A DNA stretch of 64,000 bases, from contig CP137322.1 in the NCBI GenBank assembly GCA_033182465.1, forward strand, positions 620,001 through 684,000, written 5' to 3'. The translations under genes and the position numbers were made by a program. This DNA is from Sanghuangporus weigelae. Taxonomy: Eukaryota > Basidiomycota > Agaricomycetes > Hymenochaetales > Hymenochaetaceae. Each line of letters begins with the position of its first letter. The stretch's first letter is position 1. The notes under the pieces are model-generated. The model worked only from the letters and a program-made list of their open reading frames with translations, did no database searches and was not told the origin of the DNA. Positions 45,701-58,674 of this stretch are shown piece after piece.

Positions 45701-46575
45701 GAATCAAATGCTTCTGACCATTCTTGCCAGTCCGAACAAAATAATCGTGAGTTCCACCAGCCATCCAAGCAACGGCCTTCCTTCAAATCAAAGAGCCACT
45801 TTTCACTTCGAACGATCAAGAACGCAATGACGGCAGTCAGAAAGCCAACGATGCTGACAACTATCCAATCAATCAGAGAATCAATGTTGCTCCGCAGTCG
45901 TCCCCTCAAAGATTTCCGAGTCCTAAGTCGAAACAGACGAGACGACTCCTTGATAGCATCATGCAGCCAGTCAACAGAAGTAAAACTTGAATACCACACA
46001 CGGATACCATTCAATTTCTCTTCGCGGAAAGACGTATCGCGGAAGTAGTCATCTTGATCTGATTCTGACGATCGCAGCAGAGGGTCATAGGTCGAAAGAC
46101 TCTTGTTTCTCGGAGTGAGGAAGAGCGAGGAGCGAAGAAATGGCGTCCAGACTGGGGCCGTCGCGTCGGACGGCGAAGCAGGAGCTGTGGCGAGCTTTGG
46201 CAGGGAGGATCTGGTCCTCCGATCCCTTCTTCCTGGACGTCTTCGGGAAGGCAGTGTCCCATAACCTCGTAAATTAGGCGTAGAAGCAGACAGCGAGGTC
46301 GTCTCGTTTGCTTCTCTGTCTGGAAGTGGCGGACCCGTAGCTCCAATATTCAAAAGTCGTTGGCGACGCCAAGAAGTCGGGGAGGTCAAGCCACGCTGAA
46401 AAGTCCCCCGGAGATCGGAGTCAGATTTGTTCATAGACAGAGGCCCTCGCTCAGCTGTATCATCTGTAGGACTATTGAAGAAATTGTTACGCTTGTCAGT
46501 TCATTATCTTGAATAACAGATCAACCAAGCTCACTGCATGGGCGATGAATCGATCGTTAGTCGCTTGTGCGGCAT
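42769..46575 (-). CDS. CLC-family chloride channel/antiporter (GEF1-like)
   Basis: A multi-exon gene. Exon 1 (46575-46535, [13 protein letters not shown]) joins in frame at 46471 to a long cytosolic N-terminus (Ser/Arg-rich), then [23 protein letters not shown] signatures follow: GSGIPEVK (near 45330), GKEGPLVH with the gating Glu (near 45085), [20 protein letters not shown] (near 44890) and [20 protein letters not shown] (near 44010). Two C-terminal CBS modules follow ([19 protein letters not shown]; the last ends [19 protein letters not shown]). Fungal CLC proteins work in Golgi, vacuole or endosome membranes, supporting chloride supply and copper-iron handling. The gene has many small introns and I did not fix every boundary. 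Stop TGA at 42769. Confidence 0.9.
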
Positions 46576-49500
46576 GAAAACGACCACTCTGCTCCTCGCA
46601 AATCCAGCCTTCTTGCCTGTAATGAGCCAGATAGTTCAGAGTCTGTCAGACGCCCTCTTCTCAGCCAGAGTGATGGTCGTGAATTGCACAGATCGTTAAC
46701 TCCTGTGTGAAGAAGGCCAAGCTCTTCAATGGCTTAGATATCCCAGAAAGGAAGCTGCCGACGCGATCATCGCGTGGCGACTGCTCCGAGTCTTGATCAC
46801 TGTGTCGCGTAGTTGAAGAAACTCATTCTCGGGATTTCAAGTGATACCATGTTGGTACTTGAGACAACTGAATGCAATTCGGGTCCCTAAGGGAGCGTAC
46901 TGGCTTTTTTTCGCTGCACCTTTTTGCCTTCAAAGAACTGGAGGAATAATTCTGATCACTGGTTAATCAAAGGTAAGAGTCACAAGACGCGTCTGAGCAC
47001 TGTTGCCTGTTGGACCTGCGTCGTAGATTCGCTTCCTGAATGGAAGTGTCTTGACCATAAGAAGTTTATGGCATCCACAGGTCAATACTCTGTTTCTGGC
47101 ATCCGTATGCCTCGAACGGTCAACTTCCATTCCTCCATCAGTCGATTCTGTCAAAATAGCCACAGAACTATGCTTATCATTTTGATCTTCTGAACGTCAG
47201 TGTATTTTCTTCCCGCTCGTCTACTTGGCCTGCGATGCACATGTCCATCGCGCTTTATTTCGTGGTCTGCATTGTCGGTGCTTTTATCTTTGAACAGATT
47301 CTTTCTCTACTGAAGCGCTATAAATATTCTTACTAAAAATACAACAACGGCTCAACCGATTTAATGTTTCTTACCAAGAATCGCTCTTATTTGCTAATTA
47401 TCGGCGAAGATGCTCAACTCAGCTGCGACCCTGTATGCCTTTGACGAATCTTGACATTTCATGAACGGCGTAAAGTGTCATGGAACTTGGAATAGTAACT
47501 AACACAACATGTTGACCCTCCTTTACCAAGAGAAAAGGGTGAGTTTCTTTAAAAATGTCCGATACATCTTTTACTCCTGTCTCAACCTTTTTATTCTTCT
47601 AGAGAAGAAATCATCAAGACCAATCAACCGTAAACTTCCATCGGAAAGAACCTTTGCCTGCGAGAGTGCAGGTCTGCTTGTAGAGCTCCATTGTCGGACG
47701 CTGTCCTGCCTTGTCTTGATTGACATCGAATCAGCGGCCGCATTACTGTATTTCCTTCTCGCAGTAGCGAAGGCCTTGGCTCTGCATTTGAAGCCGTCAA
47801 CTGCTCTCCTCTGCTGGGTATTTGGCGCGCGGCGTCGCCGACGGCTGTCGCGTGGTCTCGGTCTGCCTTGCGTGTGTGACAAATCTTTCAGATATGTGCA
47901 GCTTCCTCGAAGATATCACTCCTCGAATAATGTACCGTCTGTCTTCTTGGTCAGTCCTTACAAATCTGGTATGTACAGCAGGTCATGCAAACTACCTACA
48001 GTCCATTGAGGGTCAACGATTCATCCTTATGTCAAGTTTCTCTCCCGTCGCTCATTCAGTGCCTTGCAGGATGAGGAAACGCATTCCTATAATACAATTT
48101 GCCATTTACTTTTTGGTTACCAGGAGAAGATGACTGGAACTTTCGGCATCTAGCCAACACGCCCTCACTTTCTAAAGCTTGTCTAGCTATTAAATTCTAA
48201 ACTCTCCGTGGTGGACTATTCTACGCTTCTCCTTCGTGGCCATGGGCTTCTTAATATGCGTGAGTGCTAGATTGGTCACTAGACCACGCATCCTTTGACG
48301 TCCCCAAGTTTTTTCCACAGTAACAATGTATGCTTATTGACACCTCGAAGATCCAGGCCAACTCTAGGCCTGAAAAATCCTGGATTTTGCAACTTCTGTT
48401 ACTCCATTCCACCTCCCCAGAGTTCTTTCTCCCCTGTCAACGAACATTTGGGACTGAATATGTAATTAAGCTCAGGCACCGTGAGGTTGACCGTGGCTAT
48501 TGAAGAACCGTCTCACTTCGACTGGCGGGATCCTGATTTTCTTATTATAACTCAACACAATTTTTAGTCCTCGGACTGTGCCGACACAGGGCATACACGT
48601 CTTCTCTTCTCAGAAGGTAGTCATCCTAGCTTCCTACAGGCTTGTAGCACCCTGACATCCGTAGCAGCAAGTATTTTCTCGCGGACACCCATAGCGCAAT
48701 AGCCAACGAAGCGAACGTCATATCCACTTCTCCCTGTCCTTGTGACAACCGTCTTTGTCCAGTTCGTCCCTCGGGACGAGACACGCTGGCAAGACAAGTC
48801 CAAATGTGTACAAGGCGTTCATCCGATACTGTATGGGGGTCGGCCAGAGAAGTACCAAGCATGATATCAACTGCTGACATTTTCGTTCATCGAACATCAT
48901 GTCGGTGGGAGCAATTCATATGTTTCTCTGAGTTCTGTCGCATGGTCGACTTCCACGCTGGAGCCGGCGGAACTGCGACCGCGAGGCTTGCGGGGAAATA
49001 AACTCCCATCATTGGACTCACCGTTTTCCAGCGTTCTTCCAGCTCCGCTTCGAGTCGAAGTTACTTTGAGTCTAACACGTCGCGTAGGAATCTCGGCGAC
49101 TCCTCGCAGGATCGCGGCCTCCAATTCTTGTACGCCTTTCGGATTCAAGGACTTTCCTCCCACGGGAGTGCACGTCCCATAACATACCAATTGTTTATAG
49201 CTCGGGCTTTATTGGCGGCCCTGTCCGGCGGTCAGAAGAGCCTACGAGTACTCGTTTGCCTTTATCGGTCTAGTCGACAAGCTGGAAGAGACAAGATTGT
49301 TTCAATTAGATATTACTCCTGGTGATCGGAGTTCAAGCATTCTTAGAAGTCAGCAAACCAATAATTTAATTGAGCGGGGGAAAACACAAATACAGCGAAG
49401 GTGTGAGTACACCCCAGGTCATCCTTCACAAGTCCGCGGATTTTCTACCTTTGATGTAATCCGCATGAATCCCCAAAAGAAAAGCCGCGGCGACAATGAG

Positions 49501-49698
49501 GTACGGCTTCTTCATCAACACGGGGGCGCTCCCGTTCGGTGTCTATACAGGATGCGCCTTCCATCTCGGCACCGACAGGGCCGTCCAAAAGTGGATGTCT
49601 TCGTAGCTCGCCGAAGCGATCAAACGCTGGAGTATCCTGTCTTGGATGAAGCTTTCTCCCAAAGCGAACTCAATCGTATGCACCATTCCGTCTTTGAA
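46576..49698. other. 3.1-kb region without a recognised gene
   Basis: The left part is the upstream region of the CLC gene. Frames between 46900 and 49200 are short and lack domain similarity. A 97-codon minus frame (48897-49190) is low complexity. No tRNA-like cloverleaf or transposon end was seen. Confidence 0.4.
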
Positions 49699-51074
49699 TC
49701 AAAGTTGTGGATGGAGAAGGCCCTCCAGCGCAATGTTGGCTTGCCATGCTCCTATTTGTTTGACTGCTCTAAGAACAGCTGGAGCAGGAACGATGAGGAT
49801 GAACGATGCAGGAACCAGAACAATCAGTCCAAGCGTCAGGAAAAGTGTTATACTAGGTTTGATGACCAAAAAGTAGAACAACTGTACAGAAGTAGATCAG
49901 CAAGCCGGATAATAGAGTTTTTCCGAGCAGAACTTACTGCCTGGTAAGACGTCTGGTCTGTGAACTGTAAATGAAGGAAGTTAAGACAAAGAAAGTGGGG
50001 CGAAGACCGGCGAAGGATGTACCATGATGTAAGTGTTGCGTAAAAAGGATGGTTGACTGTGCGGTGTCCCTTGACCTGCTTCCAGCGTAGAAGGGGTGGA
50101 GCTGGGCCGAGAGAAGATGGGATAAGGTGCAGAGGTGTCATGAATGAGTAAGGGACCATGAAAGTAAGTTTGCAAAGCAATCTAACGGAGCCCCATTAAA
50201 TTTGATACCTTCGATACGTACAGACTGACGTACCTCCGCTTTTGCAAATGCCCTGGCACCTGCTAGGTCCAGCCAGCAAAGAACGGCCCCAAGAGGCAAT
50301 GCAATGAGTAAGGAGGTTCCCACCTACGCCGTCTCTTGAGCTTCTAGGTAATCATGATTTGAATGAATAACGACTCACTAATGTCCCAACAAACAAATAC
50401 AAAAAGGTAATAAGCGCAAAAGGAAAATTGACGATCAACAGGTGGGCGAGCGGTCGATAATAGCTTCTTCGCCAGAGTGGTCTGAAATATCGTTTCAGAC
50501 TCTTCCGAGACGATGGTACAGCTGATTCCTCTTCGACATCATGTCTTGCAGGATCTCCATTCACATCAGCCTCATCAGACCCAAAGAACGACAAAACGGT
50601 CTGAGCGATCGAATGTGTCGACACTCCAGTCGAATGTGATAATGTACGCGGTCTCCTTCGAGGAGATAACAGGGGCGTTGTTTCCGTTCCATCTTCAGGT
50701 GGAGATAACGGTGACCCCTCGGATTGCGTATTCAACAAAGGGTCAAGAAATAGCCTCAGCTGTTGCGAGTGGGTAGATGATATAGTGCTTCCTCCTCCTC
50801 CGCCTGACTCGCCAGAAAGCTGCGCGGCCCTCCGCAGTCGTGCACGTTCCACTCTCGAACGTCGCTCGCGTGACGGATATGGTGGAGGCGGATCTGCTAC
50901 TACTGAGGCACTCGGTATTGCCGTTTCTGTAATAGAGCGAATGGACAATGGGGGTGTAGGAGGCTTTGGATATGTTTCGCTAGCTGGTGAGCTTATACCA
51001 GGATCGTTTTGGTCGGTTGAAGAACCGTGTTCGTGGTGGTCGTCCATTCGGGCGTCAGGTAGTAGAAGTTTCAA
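49699..51074 (-). CDS. Multi-pass membrane protein with sensor-like domain
   Basis: Exons 51074-50379, 50323-50234, 50181-50023, 49964-49938 and 49881-49699 give 384 residues (375 from the next ATG at 51047). The N-terminal 190 residues are cytosolic and Pro/Ser/Arg-rich. Then come YYRPLAHLLIVNFPFALITF, LLIALPLGAVLCWLDLAGAR, the short family segment LQTYFHGPL, FTDQTSYQALFYFLVIKPSI and LFLTLGLIVLVPASFILIVP, giving about four to five helices. The arrangement matches a membrane protein widespread in basidiomycetes and similar in layout to bacterial putative-sensor domains. Its role is unknown. The protein ends IALEGLLHPQL at TGA 49699. The TOP3 stop lies about 310 bp upstream of its start. Confidence 0.75.
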
Positions 51075-51386
51075 GTACGCTGAGATACTAGATTATCGTG
51101 ATTTCGATTATGAAAGGCAGCACTGGTGGATGATTCGTTGCTCAAAGTTACTAGAGAACCACAGTCATTGAGGTCTGAGTTGAAGGTCGTAGCGCAGTTG
51201 TCGTGTATGTGCGGAGCCGACATGCAAGGAGCTCGCCTTCGGCAAAACCCGAATGAACTACAAAATATCCCAAAATCAAATGAAATATTAAATTAGTAAC
51301 TACCGTTGAATAATTATCGATAATATATATACACAAGTAGAAGGCTCTAGCTGTTCTTGCCTTGGATCCAATCCGTAGTGCACATG
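51075..51386. promoter_or_regulatory. Spacer between membrane-protein gene and TOP3
   Basis: 312 bp that must hold the promoter of the minus-strand membrane-protein gene and the 3' end of TOP3. It is AT-rich around 51260-51340, with an ATATATATA tract. No exon seen. Confidence 0.4.
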
Positions 51387-54300
51387 CTAATATCCATCTG
51401 CTGCAGCGAAGTGAGATTTACTCTTGCTCTTACTCTTACTTTCTGTACTTCGTTTGCTATTACTTCGGCTCGTCGATCCACCTCGTCCACGAGTAGATTT
51501 GGAATTACTCCGGCTCTTGGTGGTGGCGGTCTTCTTTTTCTCTGCACGGGGTGCGGCTTTGGTACATGCTTTGATGATCACAAGGATAAGTCTAGGCAAG
51601 TTCAAGGACTAGAAAAAATACCGGACTGGACATACCGCTGGCATAATGACCCTCTTCTCCGCATTTGAAACATGAGCCCGTCGTACCTGACTTGGCACCG
51701 TTTGGACAAGCTGAAGAACAAAGAACCAAGCGTCATTCCTTGCGCCGAAAGTAAAGGAGCTTCAAGACGTACAACTGCTATAGTGACCTTCCTCGCCGCA
51801 TTTGAAGCACGCTCCGACGGATGGGGCTTCACGTTGATTCGACTTTGATAAAGAAGAGCTGGAGTTCGAACCGCCATTTGGACAGGCTGAAGGAGGAACG
51901 TTCTATATCAGCGCGTTTCATGTAAGCCACCGAGACAAGAAAGCGTACAACTGCTATAATGTCCCTCTTCCCCGCACTTGAAGTAAGTAAACGACTGGTT
52001 CGCCGTAACGAAAGAATCTGTACTCGCAGTTCGCGATCGCGCAGTCTGGGGACCTTTCGGACAAGCTAAGAAAAATTTCAGCTTCGAAAGAATACGGGAA
52101 AACACAGATGACTCACCACTTGCCCAATGTCCAAGCTCTCCACACTTTGGGAGCAGAATCAGCGCAAAACCTTCAAAAACTCATAACGGATGAGCGCACA
52201 TTATAACATTCGTTCGATCGAGTTCCGCCACTATTACTTTGACCAGGTTCTTCATCCCACTCAAAATATCCGCATTTCGTTTGAGCGCACGTCCAATATT
52301 TCCGCCCTTTTGTTGGACCTTCACGAATAACTGTTTTCTGTATCGGAGCAAGATCGCATTTACATCGCTTCGTTGTTGTAGGGAGCTTGTTGACATTGTT
52401 ATTTGTCCGCAGCACATTCGCCTCTGAGCTCTGAACGAAAATTAGTAAATCGCTCTTCGCAAACGAAATACGACGTACTACACGAGACGTGACCGATTGC
52501 CACGGTCCGCTACTGGATACAGATGCTGCTTGCTCCAATGGACCGTCAATCCATTCAAAGAAGTCGCATTCATCTCCCTTTCCGCACTTCCTGAAGCGCC
52601 GTCCCTTATTAGGTCCTTCTTTCACAACAGTTCGTTCACCCGCCGGAGCATTACATTGACACAGTACTGTTTTGGATGAGGAAGCTATTGGAGGCTGAGG
52701 TACGGGAGTCGAACGTGCACGGGCAAGGGGAGCAGAACGTGAAGATGCAGTTGCAGTAGGGATAGGAGCACGCGTCGGAGCATGAGCTAGGGCAGGAGAA
52801 GCTTGGGCAGATGCTGTCTTTGCAGCCGGACGCGATGCTGCTTTCATCTTTGAAGGAGGTGGTCGCGCGACCCGCGTAGGACCATCCAAATCGCCATCAG
52901 TATCTATAGAATAGGAATGAGTAAAGCAACAGAAGGATTGTTTTAAATGTATGAGTACCTTCATCTGATGCGGCCTTCTTTCGTGGACGACCTCGTTTAC
53001 GACGTGGAGCGGCATCCGCTTCATCACCACCTAGAGGTCCACCCTGACCTCCTCCGCCTCTTCCGCGTCCACCACTGCCATTACCACCACCACCACCATT
53101 TCCGCCCCCGCCACCTCTTCCACCTCCACCGGCGCCGCCTCTTCCACCACCACCTCCATTACCACCTCCGCCGTTTCCACCGCCCCCATTATTGCCACCT
53201 GCCGGAGCCCCGTTTTCTTGCCTTCTGTCACCTTCAAGATACCTACTAACACTCTACGGAGAGAACACAATATTGAGATAACATGCAACCCTCAATCCAA
53301 GAAACCGCACAAAGGACACTTACCGTGACAATTTTATCGAATTCACGGCGAGCTCGGATGAAGACTTCCTTGTATTGCTCTATACTCTGCTCCAGCATCT
53401 CGTGTTTCGACGTCGTGCGCTCACAGACCTGCGTCATCGCTCTTTCCGTCTAACCCATTCCAATAGTCCCATTAGCACAGAGCAGGAGAACAGCAGCTGC
53501 AAGAAAACCGCTTACATCCCGTCGCAACTGTGGCTTACTCAAACTCTTATCAAAACCAATTTCATTGTAGCCCTCAACAAGCCCAATTCCAAGAGTTGAC
53601 GGAACAAGGTATTTCGTCGACCCTTCCATGCGCTCAATGACATAGCCTCGGTCAGCAATCGTCTGAATGTGCTGTGCGATCGTTGCATCGGTCCCTATCC
53701 CGTTCTTATCCATGAGACCGACAAGGTCTGCTTCGGTAAGAAGGTTTGGACGAGTCGTTTGTCCCTCTCGAAGCTCACAAACGGTAGGCATAAATTGTTC
53801 GCCCTCTTCGAAGTGTGGTAGGTACTTTCCAGTCCATTTGTCATAAGGATAGACGTCGAGGTAGTTCTTTACGAGAACCACTAGGCCTAGGCAAACAAAT
53901 CTGCGTAAGGTACGTTCGACATAGGAAGCAAAAAGGCGACAGATACCTGAAGCAGAGAAGTACTCTCCGCCACAGAGCACTTCTACAGTAGTCTCCTGGC
54001 CTTCTGCATCTTTCGAGCAGCATGCCAAAAACCGTCGCGTAACAAACTCATAGACTCGCTCCTCATCTCCAACGAGATTGCCTGCGTACTTCGTCGGGTG
54101 GATGGGAGGATGCGCCTTGTCGTTTTTCTTGCCCTTCCGAGGAATCGTGAACTCACCATTCTTGAGCCTACCAACTTTGAATTAGGACTGGTACCATGAC
54201 GAGAATATTGAATCGACACTGACTGAGTAGCAAATGCACCCCAACTCGGATCGGTTGTCTGCTTGTCAATTAGGGCCATGAAGTCAAATTGAGCATCGAA

Positions 54301-55580
54301 CTGATCCGTCTCCGTACGAGGATACGAAAGGAAACCCTGCTGATAAAGCCGTTCTGCAATCTAGACGTCGACAATGCTAAAGTCATGGTTATATATAAAG
54401 CAAGCGTTTCGAGACGTACATCTAACACTGTCTTCGGGCCGAGTCTCAATAATCTCGAACCGGATTTCTGAAGGTCGATCGTAGTTAGAGGTAAAGGTTT
54501 GCTAGTACGCGTGATAAGTCGGTGTCCTAGTTCAAGATGAAGGAGAGCAACATACTATTTTTTCGTCGGCTTGGTTGTCTTCTTGATTACCCTCGCTATC
54601 CGAGAATCCATTACATTCTCATATATAGCCAAAGCAGCCATCTCATCGAACAATCTGACGCGACGCCAAGAGAACTCCGTCGTCTCCTGCACACCCGCAT
54701 TCTTGCCCTTCTCAAGAGACGAAGCGCGCGAAAGCGCGAGGAAGATATACCAGAACGTCTCTGGTGCGAATGATTGCACTTGCTCGTACCGTGAGACAAC
54801 AAAGCCAAGAGTCGGGAATTGACAAGGTCCATAGGAGACGGGGGTACCAGCATCTTGTATCTGATTGAACCGGCGTTGGAGATTCAGAGTCTGCATACGA
54901 GTGAAGGCTGCGCCAAGTCGGAGATCGAGGATTGTTCGAGCTTCTACTGCATCTGACTGAGCTTGGTCCAGCTCAACGGGGTTCTGCGCAGCACGGTGAA
55001 TTTGTCTTCACATTCACAAAAACAAGCTCAATAAGTGTTCCAAGTTGATGAATAGAACGGCCTCGAATACTCACTGCGCAATAATCGCACTAAACCTCGC
55101 CCTCGTCACTCTAATCCTCCTATTCACCTTCCTGCAAATCTTCACAATCTCCGATCCGATATTCTCTCCTTCCCGATCACAATCCGTCCAAATCATCAAT
55201 TCATCCGCACGGCGTGCCTCCTGCTTGAGGTTCTCTTCTATCGTCCGGCTTCCCGAAGTAACGCGCGCTTCGACAGGAGCGTCGAACAACGTGAACGGAT
55301 CACACGAGTTCCAAGAACGATGCGCATCATCAAAGTCGTGCTCCATGATATGCCCCGACACGGCCGTGACCGTGAAAGAGCTTCGCGTCTGAGGATAGTC
55401 GAAGTCATAGTTCCTGATGTATTTATTCCGTGTTGCGCGCTATCATCGTACGGATTAGTCAAAATAGGAAAACACTTTTAAATAAGATGGAATACGCACA
55501 GAGGTATACTGGCCACCTGAAAGGATGTTTGTGATTTCACGAGCAATAGAGGCTTTCTCTGCAACACAAAGGACATGCAT
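51387..55580 (-). CDS. TOP3: DNA topoisomerase III (alpha type) with GRF and CCHC zinc modules
   Basis: A multi-exon type IA topoisomerase. The TOPRIM start is MHVLCVAEKASIAREITNIL, followed by FTVTAVSGHIMEHDF and ADELMIWTDCDREGENIGSE (acidic triad). The active site GFLSYPRTETDQFD (near 54330) holds the catalytic Tyr, then come HPPIHPTKY and LMDKNGIGTDATIAQHIQTI. After a Gly/Asn-rich tract (about 53040-53210) come two GRF zinc fingers (CQCNAPAGERTVVKEGPNKG; CKCDLAPIQKTVIREGPTKG). Four zinc-knuckle units follow (CYNCGELGHWASAC, then YFKC, CFKC and CFKC versions) and a Lys/Ser-rich tail ends at 51387. With RecQ helicase and Rmi1 it dissolves double Holliday junctions. An in-frame 68-residue N-terminal extension is open (start 55784). 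Confidence 0.92.
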
Positions 55581-56363
55581 CGATCCTTCCACCGCACCTC
55601 CTGTGGACGTACTAGCTAGACGAACGCAGCTTCGCAAATAAAATGAATTTCCTCTCGGAAATATACCAGATAAATGTCGGCAAGACCAGGCGTAAGTGAA
55701 AAAGAGGATGCGAGCCAGACTTGTTTGCGCTGGCTGCGGCTTTGAGCGCCAATTCAGTGAAGCCAGACGCGTCAGAGAAAGCACGCGTGACGCGCGACAA
55801 CCCGGTTATTCAAACTCCGAAGCGTGTCGCGTTCTCATTCTTGCTGACTCAGCGGATTTCTTTCCTTTCACCTCGAGTTTTGAGTTTTGAGACTTCAAAA
55901 ACATGTATAACAAGCGAGACAGACACAGACAATCTGAGAACACACGCCACTGGAAATTGTAATGGCACGAAACAATGTTTGAGATGGAGATCATTCATTG
56001 CACGGAACATTGATGAGAAAGCGGCTCGGGCTGGTGGTACAGTGAGCAGGCTACAGTGGGATAGTACGAGGCCAAAAAGAAGAAAGAAAAGAAAAAAGAA
56101 GCTAATACTTAAAAGAAAAATTTGAAAGAACAAAGAGAAAAGGCAGAATAATACTCTGTAACACCAACACAAGCAACAAAAAAAGGGGGGAGGAATCTGT
56201 AAAGACGGAGGCGTGAAAGAATTGATGCGTATATATATCACACAAACACAAGAAAGCCGGCGGAAGACGATAACTATCGATACACAGAGTCGAGGTCACA
56301 AAGGAGATTAATAAAATATACATAATGAAATGAGACAACTTACAAGATCAGGACCTGCAACCT
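55581..56363. promoter_or_regulatory. TOP3 upstream region and CCR4 3' flank
   Basis: The frame of TOP3 stays open upstream to 55784. The stretch 56060-56200 is a purine-rich tract (AAAGAAGAAAG...), in minus sense pyrimidine-rich, probably upstream promoter of TOP3 or 3' UTR of CCR4. No other exon seen. Confidence 0.4.
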
Positions 56364-58674
56364 TCAAGAGGACAATCGGCTTGATGGGAATGTAGGTTGA
56401 TTCGAAGGGGTGTCTTTTGGAGGCTTGAGACGAAATTCGCTGGCAATGGCCACGTGGCTGTAGAAGGAGAGGGAAAAGAAGATGAGCCTTTGAGAAATTA
56501 GACAAAATTGTGCTGCTGCCACTTACTCGGACGGGAAATGAGCGTTCGGAAACCCGACAACCTTCGACAAATAGTCCTTGTCGATCTCGCCAAGGAGAGA
56601 CGTGACAGTCAAGTTATTCGCCGTGTACCAAATATAGTCGAGAACGCCCTGGAAAGTCGGCGTAAAGTTCGTCGACGGTAACTCCCCAATGCCTGCATAT
56701 GCACTCCTTAGACCAAGGCGATGACGGAGACCCTCAGATGTATATTGCCCATATACTCGCGACAAGAAGTCTGGATGGTCCGCCGGAATTGTGCCATTCG
56801 CCAGGAACTCATATACGCCACTCTCCGGTATGGAGTTGAAGTCTCCGCAGATGATTGTCGGAATCTTCGTGGCATCCGAGTAAGCAGGAGGTGGTCGAGA
56901 CGACGTCTCGTCCATACCCGTTTTGGGCGGCGGAGGTGGATAGCGCGCAAAGCGAGCTGCAATCTTGTCTACCTCCTCGATCAAAAGAGCCACCTGTACG
57001 AGCTTGACGTCGCAATGTCGAGCGTCCCAGTGAAGGTGCAAGTTCACAACGATAAGTCGTGAGCCCGTCGACCTGTTTTCAAAGAGCGTCACGACGGCGA
57101 TGTTGTCGCGCTGGAGCACACGATTGAACATGTCGTCTGTCTTCTTGAAATCCTCTCTTTGCATAGCGACTCTACGGAACTCGATCAATTGCTTCTCGAC
57201 TAGGTTGTATCTAGAATAGAGGTTTAGTAAAACCTGTCGGTACGGTGAACAATGGAACTTACTTGGCTGGATTGAAGAAGGTAGCGCAGCCGTCTACCAA
57301 CCGTCGCTGCGAGTCGTCCATCGTAGCGGCCCTTGATTTCGGCCAAAACACGCCCTCGTAACCGGCATCCGTAAGGTGATGCAAGAAGAAATCCTCGTAT
57401 TGTCCAACATCCACCTCTTGTAAGCAAATGAAGTCTGAGTTGTAGCGCTTGATCTGGTCAAGGATGACGTCCTTCCGCGTCGACCACTCTAACACACGCT
57501 TCGGCGTGTACCCATATAGCCGCTCTGTCGCTGCTCTTTCGCAGAGAATGTTGTAGCACATAACGGTGAAGGTTTCATTGAATGGATCAGCCTCCATGGT
57601 CTTCCTCTCTATTTCGGACTGCAAACCTATCCATTCTCTCTGGGGCGGTGGTTCCGGGATGGGAGCGGCATCCCGAAGGTATGCGATGAGAGCCGGCGTA
57701 CCGTCACGTTGAATAATCTCCTTCAAATCGGGAGAGAGTGGATTCCCCTCAATACCAATCGTTCGTAGCTGGTGTAAGGTCCCCAGCTCAAATGGTAGCG
57801 TCACCAAATGGTTATCGAAGAGGTACAGCTCCTTGAGATTCGTCACCATACCGAGCTCGGGAGGAACACTCGTTAGCAAGTTCCCAGAAAGATCCAATAG
57901 CTCTAGGTTCCTTAGGCGCGCTATCTCCGGAGGGATGGATTGCAGAGCATTGTGATTTAGATAGAGATTTTGTAGGAAAGTGAAGGACCATAGCCCGGAG
58001 GAACGAGGGATGTTCTTGAGTTGAATTCCGCCCATGTCTAGAGAATGCCATGAGCTTTCTCGAATGTGGTTGGAAATTGATCCTGATGATGGGGCTACAG
58101 GTGCAGTCGTCGAAGATGGATGATTTTCCAACGTTCCCTCACCGCTGTCTGAACCCGATCCATCTTCTTTCACCTCTGCAGGTGTCTTCGCACGATTGGG
58201 GTCTGTAATCGTGATAGCCGACTTTGCAGTTGGCCTCGATGCAATCGCGTTCTGCCGCGCACGATGATGAGGTGAGCGTGACGCACGGACCATGTCGTAC
58301 TTGAGTAGCTGTTGTTGCCAATGCTGTGACATGATCGGTGCGGTCGAGGGAGGTGTGGTAGTAAGCGGGTGTGGCTGTTGCAACGATGCGCCATTAGGAG
58401 GAGAAGGATAATTGGGGAGCGTAAGGGAGTTCTGGTGGTGATGTTGTGAATGCGAATGGGGTAAAGGAGGATGCTGCGGGATGTGCGGATGTGCATGGTG
58501 CGGAAGGGCACCGTTGGCATACAAAGTATATCCTGGTGTCGGTGGTCCGACACCGTTCGCTCCTGCAAGGACATGATGTTGATGCTGATGCGTCGGGCGC
58601 CCCCAAGCGTCGTGATGAGATTGAAGTTTGTGGTTGATTGCGGGAGATGTCTGCGGGGGCGGGTTGAAGTACAT
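56364..58674 (-). CDS. CCR4: CCR4 deadenylase, catalytic subunit of the CCR4-NOT complex
   Basis: Three exons (58674-57263, 57210-56527, 56457-56364) give 729 residues. The N-terminus is His/Pro/Gln-rich. Leucine-rich repeats follow (LQNLYLNHNALQSIPPEIAR, LELLDLSGNLLTSVPPELG, LKELYLFDNHLVTLPFELG, LRTIGIEGNPLSP). These bind CAF1 (POP2) in CCR4-NOT. The exonuclease-endonuclease-phosphatase domain then runs from FTVMCYNILCERAATERLYG through FICLQEVDVGQYEDF (metal-binding Glu), VNLHLHWD and IICGDFNSIPESGVYEFL to FPSDHVAIASEF (catalytic Asp-His). All catalytic residues are present, so it should be active in shortening mRNA poly(A) tails in the cytoplasm. The last junction is fixed by the SDH motif. 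Confidence 0.95.

Noticed and set aside
49297-49947. 216-codon plus-strand frame
   Set aside because: Its right part lies antisense to conserved exons of the membrane-protein gene, and it shows no domain, so it is probably a shadow frame.
52947-53249. His-rich plus-strand frame (HHHHHF, HLHRRRLFHHH)
   Set aside because: It is the antisense reading of the Gly-rich linker of TOP3.
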